Source of the DNA: Mariniradius saccharolyticus AK6
GTDB lineage: Bacteria; Bacteroidota; Bacteroidia; Cytophagales; Cyclobacteriaceae
DNA length: 64,000 nucleotides
NCBI RefSeq assembly: GCF_000330725.2
Contig: NZ_AMZY02000020.1
Coordinates: 62,001 to 126,000 of the forward strand
Direction of reading: 5' to 3'
The translations under genes and the position numbers were made by a program. Shown here piece by piece: positions 42,467 to 49,956 of this stretch (position 1 is its first letter; each line of letters begins with the position of its first letter). The notes beneath the pieces were generated by a model that worked only from the letters and a program-made list of their open reading frames with translations, made no database searches and had not been told where the DNA came from.

Positions 42467-43501
42467 TTAATTCAACCGGGCGATCCTCCCATTGGCGCCT
42501 GAAGCCCAAACAGAGGTTTTTGTATGGTCCAACTTCACCGCATGAAACCCCTCATCGGAGAATCGCTCCCAATTTTCGCCCACATTTTTGGAAAAATCGC
42601 TTCCATTTGGGCCCACGGCAATGAGCCAGTTGTATCTAGGGAAGTATGCTACACCTGACCTATAGCCTGTTGGGAAATTCCCTTTCGATAAGTTCCAGGT
42701 TTTGCCGCTGTCCAAAGAAATCATCGCATTGTTTTCAGAGAGGTCAGGTTTCGCAAAATCGCCTCCCACGGCCACCAAGGTACTTTGGTCGATCCTTTCC
42801 AAAGAAAAAATACCCTGACTGTCTTCCGCTTGCAGCATCGGGACTTCAAATTTTTCCCAATGAAAACCTTTGTTATTGGACCAATAAATCTTGCTGTTGG
42901 TGCCTGCTGCCGCAAACCAGATATAGTCTCCATCCGCAAGGATCGTCGATCCGGAAGCAGCAAAGGAACCGCCTCCATCCGGGCCATCGGGCGATAGTTC
43001 CAGCCAAGTCCACGTCTCTCCTTGGTCTCTTGATTCCAAAACCATCCATCTGCCGTCAACAACGTCGCCGATCGCATAGATATGGGATTGGTTGACGGAA
43101 AGGCCATCCAAAAATGCATTTGCCGGTCCTTCGTATTTCCTTTCCCAAGTCTGTCCACCGTCATTGGTCTTGTAGATGACTGCCGGCTGTCCTGCCGCTA
43201 CCACGATGGCGGTTTTGGCATCCAAGCCCTCGATATCCCTGAAATCGACGGAGTCAAGCCCGTCGATGATACCGGATTCCCAGGTATTTCCTCCGTCCAA
43301 CGTTCTCAGCCAAGTACCTTTTGAGCCGCTCGCCCATACGATTTGCTCGGTAATTGGGGAAAGCCCGCGGATTGAGATATCGGTTCCCGTTTCGAAGATT
43401 TCCCAAGTGGTTGGAGATTCGGGGAAGTCTTTATTGGCTTTTGAAAAACAAGCGCCGAGCAAAAAAATCGAAAGAATGTAAAAAGGAGTGTACGGTTTCA
43501 T
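42467..43501 (-). CDS. YCF48/BNR-repeat lipoprotein
   Basis: A 344-residue lipoprotein (LLGAC, Cys18) folding as a beta-propeller of sialidase-like BNR repeats: TLDGGNTW, TNDGGQTW, SRDQGETW, SNNKGFHW, SLDSGKTW and SKNVGENW recur at roughly 50-residue steps through the protein. Such propellers resemble the photosystem II assembly factor YCF48 by fold, but there is no photosynthesis here; in this phylum they are surface or periplasmic scaffolds of unknown role. Same strand as, and downstream of, the ABC exporter gene (27-base gap to its stop), so they may share a transcript. Confidence 0.85.
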   Translation of the reverse strand: MKPYTPFYILSIFLLGACFSKANKDFPESPTTWEIFETGTDISIRGLSPITEQIVWASGSKGTWLRTLDGGNTWESGIIDGLDSVDFRDIEGLDAKTAIVVAAGQPAVIYKTNDGGQTWERKYEGPANAFLDGLSVNQSHIYAIGDVVDGRWMVLESRDQGETWTWLELSPDGPDGGGSFAASGSTILADGDYIWFAAAGTNSKIYWSNNKGFHWEKFEVPMLQAEDSQGIFSLERIDQSTLVAVGGDFAKPDLSENNAMISLDSGKTWNLSKGNFPTGYRSGVAYFPRYNWLIAVGPNGSDFSKNVGENWERFSDEGFHAVKLDHTKTSVWASGANGRIARLN

Positions 43502-43528
43502 GAAATGTTGTTTAACTGAAATTTCCGA

Positions 43529-45322
43529 TCAGGTATCTGCAAACTGCAACCTGACCAAATTGGCATAAAAGCCCTCAGATTTTTTCGCCAATGTATCGTG
43601 TGAACCCTGTTCCACGATTTCGCCTTCTTTGAGGACATAAATTCGGTCGACTTTGCGGATGGTGGCGAGCCTGTGCGCAATGATGATCGTCGTCCGATCT
43701 TTCATGAGCTTGTCAAGTGCCTCCTGAACCAAAGCCTCTGATTCGGCGTCTAGCGAAGAAGTAGCTTCATCCAAAACCAAAATCGCCGGATCTTTTAAAA
43801 TCGCCCGTGCAATGGCCACGCGCTGCCGCTGTCCCCCCGACAGCTTGACGCCTCGCTCGCCTACTTTGGTATCCAAGCCCTCGGGGAACTTGCTGATAAA
43901 CTGCCAGGCGTTTGCTTTTTTGGCGGCTGCGATAATTTCCTCATCGCTCGCACCGGGCTTGGCATAGGCGATGTTTTCGCGAATGCTTCCCCCAAACAAC
44001 AGCACTTCCTGCGGAACAATTCCAATATTTCTTCTCAATTGCTTCAAGTTCCATTTTTCCAAAGGTTTCCCATCTACAAGAATACTGCCGTGGTTTAGCT
44101 CATATAGCCTCAGGAGCAACTGGATAATGGTGGATTTGCCGGCCCCGCTGTGTCCGGCCAAGGCCACTTTGTCGCCGGCGCCAATGTGGAACGTGACATT
44201 CTTGAGCACGTCGACCTCGGGCCTTGTGGGGTACTGGAATTTGACGTTTTGGAAAGAAATTTCGCCTGAAATCGGAGTTGCCTGATAATCTGCCGTCGAA
44301 GCTTCCGGAGCTTCGTCGAGGATTTCCAAGACACGCTCGGAGGAACCAATGGCCTTTTGGATTTGTCCGTAGATATCACCCAAGCCAGCAATCGAACCGC
44401 CGATAAACGTGGTGTACAATACAAATGACACCAAATCGCCCACACTCATCTCTCCTGAAGCAACCAAGGAAGCACCATACCACATCACAGCTACAATCCC
44501 GCCGAACAAAGCGAAAATGATAAAGGAGATAAACGCACCACGGTAGCCCGCTGCTTTCATCGCGATTTGGACGACCCGGTCAAGACCGCGTTTGTAGCGG
44601 TTGGATTCATAATCTTCTCCTGTAAAGGACTTTACGGTCATAATCGAGTGCAGCGTCTCCTCTACGATCACATTTGCGGCCGCGAGTTCGTCCTGGGTCT
44701 GCTTGGAGAGCTTTCTGATAAATCTCCCAAAGACCATGGCCAGAATGATCAAAACAGGGAAAGTCGCCAGCATGAACAGGGTCAACTTTGGTGTGGTGAC
44801 AATCAAGAACCCAACACCGGCCAAAAGCGTGATGATCTGCCTGAACAATTCGGCCAAAGTCACAGAAAACGTATCCTGCAGCAGGCTGACGTCGGAAGTG
44901 ATCCTGCTGATCAATTCCCCGGTTCGCCTTTTGTCAAAAAAGGTCATCGGCAACTGTACCAATTTTGCATAAAGAGCAGTCCGGATATCCCGCATGCTGC
45001 TCTCCGAAACCTTGGCAAACAGCCATACCCGAAAGAATGAAAAGACGCTTTGCACCAGCAAAATTCCCAAAAGAACAAGTGCAATGCTGTTGATGTCATT
45101 CAAAAGCCATTCTTTTCCGGAAGCTGTATCTATCAGTTTTCCTGCTACAAAAGGAAATGTCAGCAGCGTAAGGCTCGACATAAGCAGAAAAAGCATTCCC
45201 CAGAAAAAATTTGCCCGGTAGGGCCAAACAAATCGAAAAATCCCTTTGAGCTTGCCTAGGTTTTGCTTGTTCAGCTTACGCTTCTCATGTTCTTCAAGGG
45301 CATTGCCTCTTTTTTTGGCCAT
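43529..45322 (-). CDS. ABC exporter, fused membrane and ATPase domains
   Basis: Homodimeric type I ABC exporter half-transporter (MsbA/BmrA type) in the inner membrane. The 597-residue protein has an N-terminal six-helix domain (about 25-330) and a C-terminal ATPase with Walker A GHSGAGKST (near 390), Q-loop VPQEVLLF, signature LSGGQRQR (near 493), Walker B AILVLDEATSSLD and the H-loop IAHRL. All catalytic motifs are intact. Substrate could be lipid or drug; not predictable. A minus-strand TAAATTTG box at 45354-45361 lies upstream. The BNR lipoprotein gene follows closely. Confidence 0.95.
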   Translation of the reverse strand: MAKKRGNALEEHEKRKLNKQNLGKLKGIFRFVWPYRANFFWGMLFLLMSSLTLLTFPFVAGKLIDTASGKEWLLNDINSIALVLLGILLVQSVFSFFRVWLFAKVSESSMRDIRTALYAKLVQLPMTFFDKRRTGELISRITSDVSLLQDTFSVTLAELFRQIITLLAGVGFLIVTTPKLTLFMLATFPVLIILAMVFGRFIRKLSKQTQDELAAANVIVEETLHSIMTVKSFTGEDYESNRYKRGLDRVVQIAMKAAGYRGAFISFIIFALFGGIVAVMWYGASLVASGEMSVGDLVSFVLYTTFIGGSIAGLGDIYGQIQKAIGSSERVLEILDEAPEASTADYQATPISGEISFQNVKFQYPTRPEVDVLKNVTFHIGAGDKVALAGHSGAGKSTIIQLLLRLYELNHGSILVDGKPLEKWNLKQLRRNIGIVPQEVLLFGGSIRENIAYAKPGASDEEIIAAAKKANAWQFISKFPEGLDTKVGERGVKLSGGQRQRVAIARAILKDPAILVLDEATSSLDAESEALVQEALDKLMKDRTTIIIAHRLATIRKVDRIYVLKEGEIVEQGSHDTLAKKSEGFYANLVRLQFADT

Positions 45323-45353
45323 GATAATAATGAATTGAAAATCAAATCGGGCT

Positions 45354-45361
45354 CAAATTTA
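45354..45361 (-). promoter_or_regulatory. Promoter -7 box of the ABC exporter gene
   Basis: Minus-strand TAAATTTG matches TAnnTTTG, 32 bases before the ATG. No standard-spaced -33 TTG is visible. Confidence 0.4.
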
Positions 45362-45479
45362 AGGATTCAATCCAGCGTGGAAGCCCATTGTTTGATTTTT
45401 TTATATGTGGAAAAAAGCGACAGAATGAAAAACCCGTTCTTTATTTCACAGGCTTTCTACACAAAGAACTTTGGGAAAA

Positions 45480-45794
45480 TCACTTCCTTCCGATAATCCT
45501 CCTGAATAATGCCTTTTCCTTTTCCCAAAAAAACGCGAATTGCCCGAACACAAATCCCCAAGCCAGGAGGAAAATCTGGTACAGCGGCAACACGAGCAGG
45601 AGGTAAACCACCGTCTTCCAAAACCCACCCCGCTCCATGCTGATGCCGAGAAAATCGAAAATGGGTTTTTTGATAAACAGGATCGTGAATCCCGTCAGGG
45701 CAAAAACGAGCAACACCAATAGGACCTGCCGAAGGCTTTGCAGGTTCCATTTTGATTGGAGTCTTTGGAGGAAATTAGGTGGTGGATTACTCAT
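45480..45794 (-). CDS. Small membrane protein, DUF6787-like
   Basis: A 104-residue protein with two hydrophobic segments (about 22-42 and 60-85) and short charged ends. The pattern W.L.SLRQVLLVLLVFALTGFT, KKPIFDFLGI and QIFLLAWGFVFGQFAFFWEKEKAL recurs in small Bacteroidota proteins, placed in DUF6787; no function is known for them. The WEKEK cytoplasmic tail is conserved in the relatives as I recall. Stand-alone gene between the ABC exporter and the M14 peptidase, all on the minus strand with gaps of about 70-160 bases. Confidence 0.65.
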   Translation of the reverse strand: MSNPPPNFLQRLQSKWNLQSLRQVLLVLLVFALTGFTILFIKKPIFDFLGISMERGGFWKTVVYLLLVLPLYQIFLLAWGFVFGQFAFFWEKEKALFRRIIGRK

Positions 45795-45862
45795 AAGTAA
45801 AAACTAGCAGCTGTTTTCAAGCCCCAAAGAAACAACAAAACACCCAAACTGTATTTTCAAAC

Positions 45863-47596
45863 TCAATATTCCAACCTGAAAACAGGATACAGGTTGTGTT
45901 CCTTTTCCTTCCACGGCGAGCGCTCGTAGACCCAGCGGAGTTGCGCGGAGGCGTTCTTGGCAAATTCAGGATTGTTGGCCCTTTCAGCCTCCAGTTCCTT
46001 TTGAAGGCTCGGATTTTCACGCAGGTACGATGCCGCAAGGTCCTCAAAGACATAAGCAGAATAGCCTTCCTTTTGCTGCAGAATGGTATCAAAGAAGTTC
46101 CAAGCAAAGAAACTATCCTCGCCTTCGGGTTCCAGCACCTCGATGATATAGCGGTTTGCCTCCTGATTCATCGGAATCAGGTAATCGCCCTTTCGGAAGG
46201 TAATCGCCCTTGTGGATTTGGTCACTTTGATTTGGGAGTGTAAGTAATGCCCTTCAAATGGCCTTTGGGCAGTCTGAAAATCGGCGATATGGTAGGCGGC
46301 TACGGTGAGGAGGGTGTCCTTTTCCAATCGCTCCAACCTGACACCATTCCGTTTTAGGTTTTCGATGACGGTAAACCAACCTTGGGGAATGAGATAGGCC
46401 CTCGGCCTTTGGATCGTCAGTGTTTCTTGGTAGCCGTCATAAAACTTGATTGTCGCCGTGAAAGCTTGCTCGCGGTCGTAATAGAGCCTCGGCAGTCCGG
46501 AGACTTCGGATGTTTTTTGTCCGGAGCGGTAGCCAAGAAACTCAAACTCGCGGTATTCGCTTCTGTCGATGGTGTGGTTTAGTCCGAAGTTCACTTGGTT
46601 GATTTTCGCCTTTCGGTCCGCGTTGACCATATCGGCAATGCGCTGACCATCACGGGCCAACACATCCAAAAAAACCTCCAAGAGCGCATAGGTGGAATTC
46701 ACTCTTTGGTCATAGGGTTTGAGCATGTGTGTCTCAGGCATAAAGCTCAAGGTCCCAAAAAGTGCTGCAAACCCACTGCTGTACCGTCCCGAATCCTTGA
46801 ATTGGTTCCAGCCATCCTCCGGCTTCGAGCCGTAGGCATTGACATAGGGGATCATGGGGAATCCTTTCGACTTCATTTTTTCATACAACATCGGATCCAA
46901 TTCCTCCCGAAGGTATTTTCCCGGCATTCCGCCTAGTCGATTGTGTTGGGTAGAAATCAGGGTCATCACATGCTGGTAATCGGCGCCGTTGGACACATGC
47001 GTATCGACAATTATGTGTGGACTCAGCCAAGCGAAGATCTCCTGAAAACTTTGCGCATTGCGTGTATCAGCCTTGATAAAATCCCTGTTGAGATCGTAGT
47101 TTCTGGCATTTGCGCGGAATCCGTAGGCCTCTGGGCCATTTTGGTTGACTCGGCTGAAGGAACCCCGATTGAGATGCCCGCCGATGTTGTAGACTGGGAT
47201 GATGGCTATTGCGAGGTCGGTGGGTACTTTGATTTTTCCCAAGAGAATATCCCTCAGCCACATCATGGAGGCATCTATCCCATCCGGCTCACCGGGATGG
47301 ATACCATTGTTGACAAACAGGACGGGTCGCTTGTCCTTGTGCCACTTGGCCGGATCAAAGTCGCCCTGCTGATCAAAAAGGACGACATGAAGAGGATATC
47401 CAGCATCCGTCATGCCTTTCTCAACGATTTTCACAGCCTTGAAATCCCGTGCCAGAAGCTGGAAATAATCGATCACTGCCCCGTATTCAGGAGTTTCTTT
47501 TCCGCCGGATTTTTCGAATAACGTTATGTACTTACCCTGTGAAAACGCGGGAAAACAAGCTGAAATGGAGAGAAGGATGCAGAGGATTTTTTTCAT
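45863..47596 (-). CDS. Secreted M14-family metallopeptidase
   Basis: A second, unrelated-in-length M14 protein of the window: 577 residues with a signal peptide (MKKILCILLSISACFPAFSQ). The zinc pair is HPGEPDG (H and E near 96-99), the third ligand candidate is His in VDTHVSNGADYQH (about 196), and NYDLNRDFI lies near 165. These are M14 hallmarks. The C-terminal part (about 350-577) is beta-rich without recognised motifs. ATG 47596 starts the signal peptide; the upstream in-frame start is rejected. The mRNA start appears to lie just before a strong hairpin adjacent to the ATG. Confidence 0.88.
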   Translation of the reverse strand: MKKILCILLSISACFPAFSQGKYITLFEKSGGKETPEYGAVIDYFQLLARDFKAVKIVEKGMTDAGYPLHVVLFDQQGDFDPAKWHKDKRPVLFVNNGIHPGEPDGIDASMMWLRDILLGKIKVPTDLAIAIIPVYNIGGHLNRGSFSRVNQNGPEAYGFRANARNYDLNRDFIKADTRNAQSFQEIFAWLSPHIIVDTHVSNGADYQHVMTLISTQHNRLGGMPGKYLREELDPMLYEKMKSKGFPMIPYVNAYGSKPEDGWNQFKDSGRYSSGFAALFGTLSFMPETHMLKPYDQRVNSTYALLEVFLDVLARDGQRIADMVNADRKAKINQVNFGLNHTIDRSEYREFEFLGYRSGQKTSEVSGLPRLYYDREQAFTATIKFYDGYQETLTIQRPRAYLIPQGWFTVIENLKRNGVRLERLEKDTLLTVAAYHIADFQTAQRPFEGHYLHSQIKVTKSTRAITFRKGDYLIPMNQEANRYIIEVLEPEGEDSFFAWNFFDTILQQKEGYSAYVFEDLAASYLRENPSLQKELEAERANNPEFAKNASAQLRWVYERSPWKEKEHNLYPVFRLEY

Positions 47597-47602
47597 GTTC
47601 AA

Positions 47603-47637
47603 AAATGAAAAAAAAGCCTTATAAAAACCATAAGGCA
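47603..47637 (-). promoter_or_regulatory. Terminator-like hairpin at the 5' end of the M14 peptidase transcript
   Basis: Minus strand: GCCTTAT (47636-47630) pairs with ATAAGGC (47622-47616), followed by eight T residues and then the leader CATTTTTGAACATG. A TTTTGCACC box (47642-47652) immediately upstream suggests transcription starts right at the hairpin. Confidence 0.5.
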
Positions 47638-47741
47638 ATTTTCGGTGCAAAATTTATCACGGCAATTTATTTTTACAGCCGGAATGCCGTTTATACCCTT
47701 GTAATGGGTACATAGCCCTCTATTTTGTCTGTGCCAGAAAG

Positions 47742-48665
47742 ATGTCCCAAATCATGAACGAAAAGAGACCCTTTCCCAAAAGAATAAAGTATTGGTTATT
47801 GCTGGTTTTCGTGCGTGCCTTGCTTTTTCTTGCCAGCATTTGCCCCCGAAGGCCCTTGCTTATTTTTTGTGGTGGATTAGGGGCCCTTGCCTTTAGACTT
47901 CTCAAGGATCCCCGACAAAAGACGATCAACAACTTGACGCTCGTTTATGGGAAGGAAAAAACTGAAGCCGAGATTGAAGCGATAGGTCTGCGGGTTTTCA
48001 AGATGATAGGAAAGAATGCCGCAGATGTATTCAGGTCAGTCAACATGAAGGAGCTCGGGGATTTTAAGAAAGTGGTGGAAGTCGTCGGCGAAGAAAATCT
48101 CAAAGAAGCTTTGGCATCTAAAAAGGGCGTAATTGTGCTCAGTGCCCATGTTGGGGCTTTTGAAATGATCGGAACATACCTCGCCCTGATGGATCTCCGG
48201 CCCCAGATCATCGGAAAGCAACTTAAGGATCCCAAACTGAACGCCCTGATGATGGAAAATCGCAGCCGAAGGGGAGCAGAGGCGATCGAACGCGGAAAAG
48301 ACAACCTAAAGGTGGTCCGCAACCTGAAATCAGGGGGCGTAGTGGGCATGTTGATCGATCAGGATACCACGGTGAAGAGTGTCTTTGTGGACTTTATGGG
48401 TATTCCGGCAGCTACGCCTGTAGGCGCGGCGCTATTCGCGTTGCGCACAGGCGCCAAAGTCGTACCGATGGGCATGTGCTTGGGTGAGGATTTGCAGCAA
48501 CATTTGACGATTTACCCCGCTTTGGAGATGGTATCAACAGGAAACGAGGAACTTGATTTGATTACCAATACCCAAATGCTTTCAAAAGCCTCCGAACGAC
48601 TCATCCAAAAAGACCCACTTCAATGGGTTTGGATGCATGAACGTTGGAAAACCCGGCCCGAATAA
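47742..48665 (+). CDS. LpxL/HtrB-type lipid A acyltransferase family protein
   Basis: Predicted to add a secondary acyl chain to lipid A, or a related lipid, at the inner membrane. The 307-residue protein has an N-terminal membrane anchor (about 18-50), the catalytic H136-x4-E141 motif in LSAHVGAFEM, GKQLKDPKLNALM near 168-180, a basic RSRRGAEAIER and a GMLIDQD motif near 205. Length suits the family (about 290-310). Start at ATG 47742; a second ATG at 47754 is possible. Divergent from the M14 peptidase, convergent with slyD. Confidence 0.88.
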   Translation: MSQIMNEKRPFPKRIKYWLLLVFVRALLFLASICPRRPLLIFCGGLGALAFRLLKDPRQKTINNLTLVYGKEKTEAEIEAIGLRVFKMIGKNAADVFRSVNMKELGDFKKVVEVVGEENLKEALASKKGVIVLSAHVGAFEMIGTYLALMDLRPQIIGKQLKDPKLNALMMENRSRRGAEAIERGKDNLKVVRNLKSGGVVGMLIDQDTTVKSVFVDFMGIPAATPVGAALFALRTGAKVVPMGMCLGEDLQQHLTIYPALEMVSTGNEELDLITNTQMLSKASERLIQKDPLQWVWMHERWKTRPE

Positions 48666-48701
48666 GGAAAAAGTTTCCTAAATCATTGCCGAAAAACACT
48701 T

Positions 48702-49217
48702 TTAGTGATGATGCCCTCCCGGACCATGCACATGTCCATGGGCAATTTCCTCGGGGTCCGCATCACGTACAGAAACAATCTGTCCCGTAAAATACAAATC
48801 GAAACCGGCCAAAGGCGGATTGAAGTCCATGTGCACGCCACGATAATCGATTTTGGTGATTTCTCCGCGCAGGTGGTTTCCCTTATCATCCTGCATGGGA
48901 ATGACCTTGCCGACTCTGAGAAGGTCTTTGTTTTTCTTCCCATCTTCTTTGAAGTTGGCTTTGGGAAGGATGACCTTTTTGCTGTCGTCATAGTCCCCAT
49001 ATCCATGTTCGAAGTCTATAAACACCTCAAATCTATCCCCTGCTGATTTCCCCTCAATAGCTGCCTCCAAAGCCGGCAATACATGTCCGGTTCCGAATAG
49101 GAAATGAAAAGGCGCGCTGGGACTTACTTTTTCGCGGAAGGTTTTGCCGGATTCCCCGTCATCCACGTGCAGTTCATAGCTGATAGCGACGACTTTGTTT
49201 GGTGCAATTTTCTCCAT
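48702..49217 (-). CDS. slyD: FKBP-type peptidyl-prolyl isomerase SlyD
   Basis: Cytoplasmic folding catalyst and metallochaperone. The 171-residue protein has the SlyD order: FKBP half (NKVVAISYELHVDDGESG at about 7-24, then PFHFLFGTGHVLPALEAAIE), the insert-in-flap chaperone domain (about 70-130) and a His-rich C-terminus (HGHVHGPGGHHH) fit for nickel or zinc binding. The ATG at 49217 gives the correct start. No signal peptide, unlike the three FKBP lipoproteins elsewhere in the window. A minus-strand TATTTTTG box at 49240-49247 lies just upstream. Confidence 0.93.
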   Translation of the reverse strand: MEKIAPNKVVAISYELHVDDGESGKTFREKVSPSAPFHFLFGTGHVLPALEAAIEGKSAGDRFEVFIDFEHGYGDYDDSKKVILPKANFKEDGKKNKDLLRVGKVIPMQDDKGNHLRGEITKIDYRGVHMDFNPPLAGFDLYFTGQIVSVRDADPEEIAHGHVHGPGGHHH

Positions 49218-49239
49218 GTTATTTTTTGGTAGGCTGGCG

Positions 49240-49247
49240 CAAAAATA
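49240..49247 (-). promoter_or_regulatory. Promoter -7 box of slyD
   Basis: Minus-strand TATTTTTG followed by C matches TAnnTTTG, 23 bases before the ATG; no clear -33 element. Confidence 0.35.
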
Positions 49248-49320
49248 AGACAAAAATACCATTGACCGACAGAAGGAGAATCTCTACGGGATTCAATATA
49301 TTGAGGAAAATAAATCAAAA

Positions 49321-49905
49321 ATGAAAACACCTCGGTCTCTTTACGACAGGCACAGGTTTTTGATCAGTAACATCCTCAAGGGTTTTTTGGGCTTTGGGAT
49401 ATTAATCCTGGCACTACACCTGATACGTTTCAACTTTACCGAATCCGAGCGGTTTGATTGGATGCAGCCCTTGTATGAAAGGCCAAATTTGGTCATGGTG
49501 CTGTTTTTCGCTTCCGAGTTGTTATTTGGAATCATACCGCCCGAGTTGTTTATGCTTTGGGCCATGCAGACCCAATACCTCGGCCCCTACGCTTGGAGTA
49601 TCTGCATACTTTCTATTTTTTCATATTGCATTGGTGCTTTCAATTATTTTCTGGGCCGATTCCTAAGGGATAGGATAGACTGGCTTCACGGAAAAAGCAA
49701 GTTGGTCAGAAAATATAGGCTTATGTTCGAAAAATACGGGAGCGAATTGGTGATCGTGGCCGCTACCAGCCCAATTCCTTTCAGCTTGGTCTCCCTTTTG
49801 GGAGGTGCCGGCGGATTGGGAAGAAGAGAATACCTCATCAACAGCCTGTACCGATTTCCACGTTACTTTTTGTATGCCTATGCGCTTTGGCGGATCGAGG
49901 GCTAA
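49321..49905 (+). CDS. DedA/VTT-like inner-membrane protein
   Basis: A 194-residue membrane protein with about four hydrophobic segments and a re-entrant-like loop. The stretch RKYRLMFEKYGSELVIVAAT followed by SPIPFSLVSLLGGAGG (about 130-165) matches the DedA/VTT (SNARE-associated) signature with the conserved Gly, Pro and positively charged start; characterised DedA proteins flip polyprenyl or phospholipid lipids. The N-terminal segments differ from canonical DedA, so this is a divergent member. Divergent from slyD; uvrA follows 51 bases later on the same strand and may share the transcript. Confidence 0.72.
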   Translation: MKTPRSLYDRHRFLISNILKGFLGFGILILALHLIRFNFTESERFDWMQPLYERPNLVMVLFFASELLFGIIPPELFMLWAMQTQYLGPYAWSICILSIFSYCIGAFNYFLGRFLRDRIDWLHGKSKLVRKYRLMFEKYGSELVIVAATSPIPFSLVSLLGGAGGLGRREYLINSLYRFPRYFLYAYALWRIEG

Positions 49906-49956
49906 TCTTTTCAACAAATTACCATTTCCGAGGTTGATTGGGTATCTTCGCGGTTT

